From Bdellovibrionales bacterium (GTDB taxonomy: Bacteria > Bdellovibrionota > Bdellovibrionia > Bdellovibrionales > JAMPXM01): a stretch of DNA of 64,000 bases. The notes beneath the pieces were generated by a model. It was not told where the DNA came from and made no database searches. It worked only from the letters and a program-made list of their open reading frames with translations. Positions 28,759-36,454 of the stretch are shown in pieces (position 1 is the first letter of the stretch; each line of letters opens with the position of its first letter). The stretch lies in NCBI GenBank assembly GCA_016713885.1, contig JADJOF010000003.1, positions 62,001 through 126,000 of the forward strand. The letters are read 5' to 3'. Both the position numbers and the translations under genes were made by a program.

Positions 28759-29518
28759 TGAATTGTCCGTCGCTCAAAAGGTGAAGGTGGTTTTTTATCC
28801 CGCCCTCAACAAAGAGGCCTGTTTGCCCCCATAGATTAAAAAAGCGAGCTCCTGCGATGAGTGAATAGTCCAGAGCGAGCGTGGATTCACCTGGTATTTG
28901 ATTTCCGAACACGCCAAGCCCCAATCCGACACCAAAATACAGGGGAAAACGGCTAGAAGCGTCGGGGAATGTAATGATTGGCATGATGCTGAACTTAGTG
29001 ACCTCTCCTTCAGCGAGCGCCAAGCGGGTCACGTCGAAGCGAACGAGAAGGTCCATCGAGTTCACCCACTCGCCCATGCGATAGGTGAGGCCAAAGTTCC
29101 AGCGTCCCACATTGGTCTGATTGTCGGGAGCGCCAAACTTATAGGCATTGTCGTTTGCAAACCAGCCAAGATGCAGAGCCAGGTAGTGATCCGACGGGCC
29201 CGAGGCTGCGGGGCTTCGGTTGCTTGAGCCGCTGCTGCTATTGTCGCTCTCGGTCGATTCAGTCCCTTTTTCGTCGGGACGTTTGGGGGCCATGTACTTC
29301 GCAGCGGCCTGGCGCCCAGTCCTGGGGCTAAAGCGCCTTCGGCCGACGACTGCGCCTTTCGAGAGCTCTTCACGAGTGGGAGCGGGTTCGTCGTCGGCTG
29401 TGGGTGTGATCTCGATGGCGGCTTGGCCATCGTCATCACGGCCGGCGTGGGCACATGGAGCAAAAGCGGCATCGAAAAAAGGCAGTGCAAAGAAAAGACA
29501 AAGTAAAACGACTCTCAT
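28718..29518 (-). CDS. Outer-membrane beta-barrel protein, OmpA/porin-like
   Basis: About 266 aa. Signal peptide (VVLLCLFFALPFFDAAFA), an acidic low-complexity N-region (about residues 30-100), then an eight-strand-type barrel (HYLALHLGWFANDNAYKFGA, PLYFGVGLGLGVFGNQ, ALDYSLIAGARFFNLW) ending in Phe (GLVFTF), the usual outer-membrane insertion signal. Function unknown. Overlaps rsmB at the 3' end. Confidence 0.7.
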   Translation of the reverse strand: MRVVLLCLFFALPFFDAAFAPCAHAGRDDDGQAAIEITPTADDEPAPTREELSKGAVVGRRRFSPRTGRQAAAKYMAPKRPDEKGTESTESDNSSSGSSNRSPAASGPSDHYLALHLGWFANDNAYKFGAPDNQTNVGRWNFGLTYRMGEWVNSMDLLVRFDVTRLALAEGEVTKFSIMPIITFPDASSRFPLYFGVGLGLGVFGNQIPGESTLALDYSLIAGARFFNLWGQTGLFVEGGIKNHLHLLSDGQFNGTFISSGLVFTF

Positions 29519-29571
29519 ACATCCAGGTTCTTCCAAAAATGTCGCTATTCGCAAGTACTTGACGCACCGAC

Positions 29572-29600
29572 TTGACCCGCTTTGCGCAAATCCCTAGAGT
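29572..29600 (+). promoter_or_regulatory. Possible nusB promoter
   Basis: TTGACC at 29572-29577, a 17-bp spacer and TAGAGT at 29595-29600 fit a sigma-70 layout. The -10 box matches the consensus at 4 of 6 positions. Initiation would fall within a few bases of the nusB ATG at 29609, implying a near-leaderless mRNA. Weak evidence. Confidence 0.3.
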
Positions 29601-29608
29601 CCGGCGCC

Positions 29609-30079
29609 ATGTCGTCCCGTCGTCGTTCTCGTGCTATGGCTCTCCAGTTACTTTACGGTCTTCACTACCAGCAGCAACAAAAGGCAGGTGGTGTGAAGGG
29701 TGGTCCTACGCCCGTCCAAGGTCCAGCTCCGAAGCGAGGTCAAGAGCCGGTCAACCTGCTTCGCGATTTCGTCGTCAATTTTGAAGTCGAACCTGACGTT
29801 GCGGAGTTCGGAGGAGACATCTTTCTTGGTGTTTGCGCGAATCTGGAGGCGATTGACGCGATGATCGAGGCCAACGCTCGTCACTGGAAGGTGGCGAGGA
29901 TGAGTTTGGTCGATCTCTCGCTTTTGCGCATGGCCTGCTACGAGATGCGGTTTGCTGTCGAAAAGGTGCCGCCATCAGTCGTCATTGACGAGGCCATTGA
30001 GCTCGCTCGCGAGTACGGTTCGACAGAATCGGCGTCATTTGTGAACGGTATTCTTGACCCGATCGGGCGTGGCCTCTGA
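29609..30079 (+). CDS. nusB: Transcription antitermination factor NusB
   Basis: About 156 aa, all-helical RNA-binding protein that works with NusE in rRNA antitermination. Family motifs RRRSRAMALQLLYGLHYQQ at the N-terminus and ARMSLVDLSLLRMACYEMRF and VIDEAIELAREYGS near the C-terminus. A 20-residue insertion rich in Gly, Pro and Lys (KAGGVKGGPTPVQGPAPK) separates helix 1 from helix 2. Start ATG 29609; a TTG at 29582 is also in frame. Confidence 0.93.
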   Translation: MSSRRRSRAMALQLLYGLHYQQQQKAGGVKGGPTPVQGPAPKRGQEPVNLLRDFVVNFEVEPDVAEFGGDIFLGVCANLEAIDAMIEANARHWKVARMSLVDLSLLRMACYEMRFAVEKVPPSVVIDEAIELAREYGSTESASFVNGILDPIGRGL

Positions 30080-30091
30080 TTCTAGAGGGCA

Positions 30092-30487
30092 GTGACTCAA
30101 TCTCATCTTTCGAAGACATCGCTCAACCAGTGCTGGTCGGAACCCTCCGATCTTTGGGTTATTCTTAATCCTGAACAAAATCTCTGGACCGAACAAATCG
30201 ATCCATCATTGAATTTGCTTTTGCGACGTACCTACGTGCGCGCAGAGAGCAAGGCAAAGGTGGAGTTAACGGCGCCCGTGCTGGTGGCCTCTCCTCCCGG
30301 GCATCCGGCACCGCGAGTGCTACTCATGGAAGATCAGGACGAGCGCGGTTGGCTCTCTGCAGTTCTTAAGATTGCGAGTGGACTCAAGGTGAATTCAGTC
30401 ACCGTATTCCCTCCGAAAGCGTGGAGTGCGCCAAGCGCTTCGCGCCCCGGAGCGACGGATGGCATGGAGATCCGATGGGTGGAGTAG
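30092..30487 (+). CDS. Hypothetical protein, possibly first part of a split gene
   Basis: 131 aa from a GTG start 13 nt after nusB. No family recognised: SDLWVILNPEQNLWTEQIDP and a stretch MEDQDERGWLSAVLKIASGL look like a folded soluble protein. The stop may be false. Removing one base at the TAG (30485-30487) continues into ERFFATLKSILETGEGIDA, and a second single-base change near 30545 would join it to the next gene, giving one protein of about 294 aa. That is inference from the look of the junctions. Confidence 0.5.
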   Translation: MTQSHLSKTSLNQCWSEPSDLWVILNPEQNLWTEQIDPSLNLLLRRTYVRAESKAKVELTAPVLVASPPGHPAPRVLLMEDQDERGWLSAVLKIASGLKVNSVTVFPPKAWSAPSASRPGATDGMEIRWVE

Positions 30488-30531
30488 ATTTTTTGCGACA
30501 TTGAAGTCGATTTTAGAAACTGGCGAGGGGA

Positions 30532-30975
30532 TTGACGCGAGAAGTGCCGACGCCGCCTCCAGAGCTTGAAGCGTGGACGGAGTCGAGCGCTGATCGGGTG
30601 AAGAGCTTTACGGACCTCGGTCCTTACTTCCCAGCGATTTTTCGCATTGAGGTTCTGCCACGAGGGTTTCGCGTTGTCGAAGCGGTGATTGAGCGCGAGC
30701 GATTGACGCCACGACGGCCATTGACCATTGGTGCGAATGACGCCAAAAGCGGCGTCAAAGTTCCAGCTGTGCAGATTGGGCAAGTGGTGCGATGTGATTC
30801 GCCGTCGGTGCTGCGAGCGCTGGGGTATCAAGGCGCCATTGATGAGCACTGTGCCCTGCTTTCGATTGGCGTGAGTCTGACTGAGCAGTGGTGGATTGTC
30901 GATGATCGACCGGAATTGTTTCGCAAAAAAATGTGTGGCGACATTGGTCGTCAGATTCTGGCGGAGGCGCCTTGA
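30532..30975 (+). CDS. Hypothetical protein, possibly second part of a split gene
   Basis: 147 aa from a TTG. Contains DLGPYFPAIFRIEVLPRGFR, GANDAKSGVKVPAVQIGQVV and LSIGVSLTEQWWIVDDRPEL. No family recognised. Ends in a TGA that overlaps the TTG start of ppsR, so the two are coupled. It may be the C-terminal part of the preceding gene; see there. Confidence 0.5.
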   Translation: MTREVPTPPPELEAWTESSADRVKSFTDLGPYFPAIFRIEVLPRGFRVVEAVIERERLTPRRPLTIGANDAKSGVKVPAVQIGQVVRCDSPSVLRALGYQGAIDEHCALLSIGVSLTEQWWIVDDRPELFRKKMCGDIGRQILAEAP

Positions 30976-31817
30976 CGCAAAAACAGGGCACGATCTTTAT
31001 CATTGCCGATGGCACGGGAGAAACCGCAGCGACAATGATTCGAGCGGCGCTGGTTCAGTATCAAGACACCGATATCAACATCGTGCGCTCAAAAAACATT
31101 CGGACCGAGGCTCAGGTTGAGAGCATCATCGCCGATGCCGTCGAGGCCCGCGGCATTATTATTCATACCGTGGTCAGTCCTCACCTGCGGCAATTGATTC
31201 AAGAGCACGCCGCAGCCAAAGGGCTTCCCAGTGTCGACTTGATTGGTCCACTGCTTCAGTCGCTTGATCAGTATTTTGGTGTCGCCGCAGGTGGAAACAA
31301 GAGCGTCGGCATTTTGCGCATGGTGGATGAGCGCTACTTCAAGCGAGTTGAGGCGATCGAGTACACGGTGAAGCACGATGACGGCAAGTGCCTGACTGAT
31401 CTTGATGACGCCGATATTATCTTGGTTGGTGTTTCGCGGACATCGAAGACGCCACTTTCAATTTTCCTGAGCCATAAGGGCTGGAAGGTTGCAAACGTCC
31501 CCCTGGTTCTCAACTCACCGCTTCCGGAAAGTCTATTTAAAGTCGATCAACGAAAAATTGTTGGGCTTTTGATCGATTCTGACTCGCTTTCAAAAATTCG
31601 CCGCAATCGTCTTGAGAAGTTTGGGCAAGATCCTGGCGGTGAGTACGCGCGTCTTGGTTACATCGAAAAAGAAATTCAATACGCGCAAGAACTTTTCAAA
31701 CAGAATCGCCGCTGGCCGGTTTTCAATGTGACCGAGCGTGCGCTTGAAGAGACGGCAGCCGAGATTGTGCGGATCATCGCCTCGCGGATGGGGCTTCCTG
31801 ACAAGATGTCGTTTTAA
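30972..31817 (+). CDS. ppsR: Pyruvate phosphate dikinase/PEP synthase regulatory kinase-phosphorylase
   Basis: DUF299-family bifunctional enzyme that phosphorylates (ADP-dependent) and dephosphorylates PPDK or PEP synthase, switching gluconeogenic flux. 281 aa. N-terminal FIIADGTGETAATMIRAAL, then the family P-loop GVSRTSKTPLSIFL and a C-terminal RLGYIEKEIQYAQELF and RWPVFNVTERALEETA. Start taken at TTG 30972, overlapping the upstream stop, because MTQKQGTIFII is the normal family N-terminus; the frame opens at 30933. Neither PPDK nor PpsA is in the window. Confidence 0.92.
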   Translation: MTQKQGTIFIIADGTGETAATMIRAALVQYQDTDINIVRSKNIRTEAQVESIIADAVEARGIIIHTVVSPHLRQLIQEHAAAKGLPSVDLIGPLLQSLDQYFGVAAGGNKSVGILRMVDERYFKRVEAIEYTVKHDDGKCLTDLDDADIILVGVSRTSKTPLSIFLSHKGWKVANVPLVLNSPLPESLFKVDQRKIVGLLIDSDSLSKIRRNRLEKFGQDPGGEYARLGYIEKEIQYAQELFKQNRRWPVFNVTERALEETAAEIVRIIASRMGLPDKMSF

Positions 31818-31840
31818 ATTTAGCGGCATCGGTCCTGCGA

Positions 31841-31892
31841 GCGGACTAACGCATTTCAGCTTCCGGCGCCGGAAGTAAAGATGCGTCGGCTT
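31841..31892. repeat. Palindromic repeat, copy 1 (imperfect hairpin)
   Basis: The first 35 bp (31841-31875) are identical to 33482-33516. Here the second arm is degenerate, so only the inner 8 bp (CTTCCGGC/GCCGGAAG) and an outer ACGCAT/ATGCGT pair. It lies between the convergent ppsR and TIGR02147 genes and may act as a terminator. Confidence 0.7.
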
Positions 31893-31913
31893 GTAAGTGT
31901 ACCAATCCAGATT

Positions 31914-32723
31914 TCAAAGAGGAAAGAAATCAAAGCATAGGCTGCAGAGCTCTTCTTCTTTCGATTCGCGGATCAATGGTTTGAGAGCGGCAAGCGTATT
32001 GACTATTTTCTGTCGGATCTGTGATTGATCTTTTTTGGAAATCGAGATGACGGACGAATAGTGCAAGCCGCGTTCGATCTGGTTTTCAATCGCGAGGATA
32101 GACTGGAGTCTCCAGTTGACATGGTGTCGACCGATGAAGGGCGAGTCGGCGCCGAGGTGAATCTGTCTTTTGCCGACACTCAGTTCACCCCGCTTATTTT
32201 TTTCGAGTAATTGAGCGCGGTAGAGAAAGTCCAATGCCTCAGCTGCTTTTTTTGTTTCTATGCCCAGGCGGCTTGCAATACTTTCAGCGCTTTGATGTCC
32301 TGGAATTGAAACAAGAGCATGAATTGCACCATAAACCCAGGAGCTATAGTAAACCTGCTGATCGCGTTGAACCAAATGCTCGCCGATGCCGAGTTGGTTC
32401 TTGATTTGAGTATGACTCTTTTGGAGTTCGGCGATCTGTTTGTGGAAACGATTTTGAAGTTTCGGAGTCCCTGCCTTTGCGTACTGAATGAGAAGCAGAA
32501 AGTACTGACCTTGGCTGTCGGTATGACCAAGAAAGTCGTTAATTGCTTCGCCGTGCTCGAGGCTGAAATGGGCATTTCCGCGCAGAACCTGTGCCGTGTA
32601 GGCTGTTTGACAGCCGATTGTACGCGACATTCGAGCGCGAGCGCCTCGGCCTCCGTGGTCAAGTTCGTCGAGCTTTTGGTTGAGGAAATTTTTGTAGTCT
32701 TCGTATTCAAAGAGGTCGAGCAT
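31914..32723 (-). CDS. TIGR02147-family regulatory protein
   Basis: 269 aa. The N-terminus LFEYEDYKNFLNQKLDEL and the following GCQTAYTAQVLRGNAHFSLE (helix-turn-helix-like) and LLLIQYAKAGTPKLQNRF match TIGR02147. This family, often numerous in Bdellovibrio and Fibrobacter, is thought to be DNA-binding. The middle (SIASRLGIETKKAAEALDFL) is a second winged-helix-like element. Divergent from a small secreted protein gene across a 110-bp AT-rich gap, the usual setting of a local regulator and its target. Confidence 0.85.
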   Translation of the reverse strand: MLDLFEYEDYKNFLNQKLDELDHGGRGARARMSRTIGCQTAYTAQVLRGNAHFSLEHGEAINDFLGHTDSQGQYFLLLIQYAKAGTPKLQNRFHKQIAELQKSHTQIKNQLGIGEHLVQRDQQVYYSSWVYGAIHALVSIPGHQSAESIASRLGIETKKAAEALDFLYRAQLLEKNKRGELSVGKRQIHLGADSPFIGRHHVNWRLQSILAIENQIERGLHYSSVISISKKDQSQIRQKIVNTLAALKPLIRESKEEELCSLCFDFFPL

Positions 32724-32833
32724 TCGCTAAGTAATACTTATCTTTGGTGGTAATTGCTAATTAATAATATATTGCGCGCCTATTGGCCGTCTGAGATATG
32801 TTTCTGAGCGAAAACCATGTGAAAGGAACTTCA
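32724..32833. promoter_or_regulatory. Divergent AT-rich promoter region
   Basis: 110 bp, notably AT-rich (TTAATAATATATT near 32760-32772) against a mid-GC background. It separates the TIGR02147 gene from the secreted protein gene and must hold both promoters. GAAAGGAAC at 32821-32829 is the ribosome site for the plus-strand gene. No unambiguous -35/-10 pair can be assigned by eye. Confidence 0.5.
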
Positions 32834-33414
32834 ATGAAACGTCTATCTGCCGTCTTAATTGTTTTTATCGCATTCTTCTCAATTCAAAGCGGCGCGAATG
32901 GGGTTAATAGTAGTGGCGGCACCGGCGTCGGTGGGCATTTTACGCTGAGCACCGGTTACTCACCGGGCGCTATGGATGTTTCGATTTTTACTTCCCAATC
33001 CGGCGGGCTATCAGTCGTCAAAAAGTACTTTGAATTGGCGGGCGCTCAGCCGTCGGTTGGGCCGGCTGGTTCCGTCTATCAGATCGAGCCCGGAAGCGCT
33101 TTTTTATCAATTCGACTGCGAGTGCTCCGACAGGTACCGAGTTCTATCAGTTGAATCTGACATTGAAATTCGAGGAGCTTTACGACATCGGCGCCGGTAA
33201 CGATTTGGTTACCATTGCTTTTCGAGGAGGCCTTGCCGATTTACTCTATTCAACAATGGAATCGTCCGGGGCGACCAGAATAGGTCAGACTCTAACGGGT
33301 GCCGATCACCGGGTTTTCGGTTACATTCTGAAAGATGATGGTCTTATTTGTCAGAAGGCGGCGGCAGGTGGTCTGCGAGGCGGGATCTGGTGCTCTCTGC
33401 AGGTTAAGAATTGA
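32834..33414 (+). CDS. Secreted protein of unknown function, one frameshift
   Basis: About 193 aa after correction. Signal peptide (LSAVLIVFIAFFSIQSGANG), a Gly/Ser-rich N-region, then VSIFTSQSGGLSVVKKYFEL. The frame breaks at the T6 run 33100-33105. Adding one T joins SAFFINSTASAPTGTEFYQL to NLTLKFEELYDIGAGNDLVT, FRGGLADLLYSTMESSGATR and the end GGLRGGIWCSLQVKN. No family recognised. Good ribosome site before ATG 32834. Likely under control of the divergent TIGR02147 protein. Confidence 0.65.
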
Positions 33415-33481
33415 AATGCGGCCATTGTAGAGGTCGAAAATTTTCAGGCAGAATCGTCGAATCGTAGAGATAGTCCGGCGG

Positions 33482-33529
33482 GCGGACTAACGCATTTCAG
33501 CTTCCGGCGCCGGAAGCTGAAATGCGTTA
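33482..33529. repeat. Palindromic repeat, copy 2 (perfect 21-bp arms)
   Basis: 33488-33529 is a perfect 42-bp palindrome with 21-bp arms meeting at GGCGCC. Its first half with 6 flanking bases repeats copy 1 at 31841-31875 exactly. It sits between the convergent secreted-protein and Omp85 genes, so it is probably a bidirectional terminator built from a genomic repeat. Confidence 0.8.
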
Positions 33530-33556
33530 AATTGTGAAAATGAAGAATACGCAAAT

Positions 33557-36397
33557 TTAGAATGTGCCGATGGCAAGGTGGAAGGCACCGGGGTTTTCGT
33601 GAGCTCCGGCCCAGAGCTTGCGATCGAGTTTGAAGCCGTACTCAAGGCTTAAATAAATGCCGCCGGTAAATCCGAAGCGCAGTGCGATGCCTGCGGTGTC
33701 GCGATATGGATCGTCGATCGGGAGTTGTGAAAGTAGCACGGCACCGCCGTCGTAGAAAAACGCTCCGTCCATGATCCAAAACAGCGGGAAGCGCAGCTCA
33801 GATTTAATCAGGAAATAGTACGAATCCGATGAGACGTAAAAGTCGCGGAGATTTTCGACGCCGAGTTGGTAACGGTTCGGAACGCGGTCGCGATCGATGC
33901 CGTCAAAGCCTCAAAGTGTTGAGCGTCCGCCCAAGAAAAAGGCCTCTTGCCATGGGACCGAGTTCGCGTGATCGCCGACGTTCACAACATAACCAGTCCT
34001 GAGCGAGGTTGCGAGAATCCAGCGCGGGTTTCCAAGTATGCGATAGGGATAAGAAGTCGATGCTGACGCTTTTACGAACTTGATTCTCTGTGAAGCGTCG
34101 TCAGAGCTACCGAGAATTGGGTCCGAGTACTCAAGGGAAAGATAGGAGTAGCTACCTTTGGTGGGGTAGAGCGGGTTATCGCGATAGTCAAAGGCGATAA
34201 AGGGACCGACCTTGGCGACGTTTTGCGTCTGCTTGATCTCGTAGGTCACGCGGTCAAAGAGGTTCTGGCTTGAAAGTGTATAGGCGGTGAAGCTCAGACG
34301 AATGTTTCGTGTGAAGTCGCGCTCGATCTGAAGAGAGAGGGCGTTTTCCTCTTGGATGATCGCATTCTTGGTGATGCTGTCGTAGTCGCCAGAGAATTTC
34401 AATTCACGGGTCAGGTTCATCCGGCCGTAGTTGCGATCGCCTAAGATATACGGCTCAAGATAGGAGAGCGTTATTTTGTGTTCGAGGTAACTGATACTTG
34501 GGTCGGTGGAGTAACTGGGATCGACCCGGCCCGAGACAGAGCGAGCCGTGCCCCAGAGATTTCGGTAGGCGACTCCGGCATATCCGCGAAAGATAAGGTC
34601 GCGATCCTGTACGATTCCAATACCGGATTCAAAGCTTCCAGGAGAAGCCTCTTCGAGTTCAACGATGACGGTTCGGTTGGCGGCCGAGGTCCCTTCTTCG
34701 AGAGTACGAATGCCGACGCGCGAAAAGAGTTTAAGCTTGTTGAGATGAAAGACCGAGTCATCGCGAACGGCTGGGGTATAGACATCACCCGGCTTAAAGC
34801 CGAGTTCGCGAATAATGACTTCGTCTTTTGTGATCTCGTTCCCTTGAAGAACGATCGAACCGACGGTGACCTTGGGGCCTTCGGCGATATTGAACTCGAT
34901 CGTCGCCTGCGTGCTCGCCTCGTTGTAGACGACAAGCCCCTCTTGTTCATTCAAGATCTTCATTTCAATAAATCCTTCGGAGGCGTAGAAGGCTTTGAGC
35001 GAATCAATCGCGTTATTGAGATCTTTGATGCGGAGAGATTCGTTGGTTTTAATTGGCAAGAGATTCAGAAGTTGGAGCTTTGAGAAGGCGCTGACCCCTT
35101 CAAAGCGAATTTGTCGAATAACCGTGAGAGGGCCCTCGTCGATCGTGAGATAGAGTGTTGCTTGTGAGCCGTACTTCTTGTCATTCGGTGACGAGGTGAG
35201 GCCTGATCCGAACTCTGACCGCCAAGCCTTTACTTTAGCGCGCAGATAACCTTGGTTCTGCAATTCTTCTTCAAGATTCTTAATGCCGGCCTCGATATCT
35301 TTTCGGTTGTAGTAACCTTCGCCGATTAGGTCACTTGAAGAACTTTTGATGTAACGAGCGTAGTAGTCGCCATTTCGTGAGATATTGCCGGCGATGTTGA
35401 TCTTCTTGATTCGAACTCGGGGGCCTTCTTCGATATCAAAACGGATACTTCGGCGGAACTTGCTGTCTTCTTGTTTCTCGTCGGTTTTAATCTGGATGTG
35501 AGCGTAGCCCTGATCTTGATAGAATCGGCGAAGTCGTTCAGCGAGCTCGGGAGCGGGAGTGGTCACGGTTCCAGTCAGCTGCTCAAGGTTCATGTATTTA
35601 AGCAACGTTGAGTCCGACACCGAACTTGCGCCACTGAATTCGAAACTGTACTGCCAAGGGCTTTCAATGCTGATATTGACGCGCACACGCTCTTGTTTTT
35701 CGTCAAAGGTGGGCTGCGGATCGGCGATGCGCGCAATCAGGTAGCGTTCATCTTTGAGGTCCTCGTCGATGTCATGCACAATTGCTTGAAGTTCGTCTTC
35801 GTTGAGGATGCGACCTTTGAGCGAGCGAACCTTCTTTTCGATTCGAGTCTGAAGTTCCGGATTGGCGGTGTCGATCTGAACTTTGTCGATCTTGGTTGGC
35901 AAACCTTCTTCGACGATGACCTTAATTCCGACATCGGTGTCGCCCGCTGTTTTGAACTCGACTTCGGCATTCATGGAGCGGTAGCCGCGCTTACGGTACT
36001 CGGCCTGGAGATTCTTAATCGCCTCGATCAGCTCCTTGCGTTCCAGAGTTTTATTCTCTTCGATCTGGAGGATCTGTTTCACTTCGCCGGCTGAGAGCGC
36101 GCGATTGCCGATGATATCGATCGACTTGATCTTGCGAAGCTGTGTGGCCACGAGCAATAGCTCAGGTCCATCGCCAGTTTGTCGAGAGACGACATTGATT
36201 CCCGAATAGAGACCGGTCTTCATTAAGTAGCGAACAATGTCGTCGACTTCAGCCAGAGTGATCTCGCGTTCGAAGATATGTGGGAACTTCGATTGCAGTG
36301 TTCGACCTTGTTGGAGAGAGACGCCTGTGAACTTGAGTCGATGAGCATGTGCCGCCGCCGGCACCAAGAGCGCAAGTACCGGTATCAGCGCTGACAC
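33557..36397 (-). CDS. Omp85-family outer-membrane assembly protein (BamA/TamA-like), one in-frame stop
   Basis: About 946 aa. An N-terminal signal peptide (PVLALLVPAAAHAH) and a series of about five or six POTRA repeats (IKSIDIIGNRALSAGEVKQI, VRIKKINIAGNISRNGDYYA, TVIRQIRFEGVSAFSKLQLL, VTVGSIVLQGNEITKDEVII) lead to the 16-strand barrel. A TGA at 33911-33913 interrupts GGRSTL-x-GFDGIDRDRVPN, where the family has Arg (the lid-lock RGF motif). The frame continues unchanged to a terminal Phe (HLAIGTF). The N-terminus may really start at ATG 36450, four bases after tamB, through one missing base in the G6/A4 run at 36427-36436. Partner of TamB by context. Confidence 0.88.
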
Positions 36398-36454
36398 TAT
36401 CAGGTGTCGAGCGGAACGGCTGTGCCAAAAGGGGGGATGCGGAATCTCATCGCT

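Noticed and set aside
34478..36094. Plus-strand open frames of 130-200 codons (34478-35083 and 35693-36094)
   Set aside because: Antisense to Omp85 POTRA sequence; acidic low-complexity translations typical of shadow frames.
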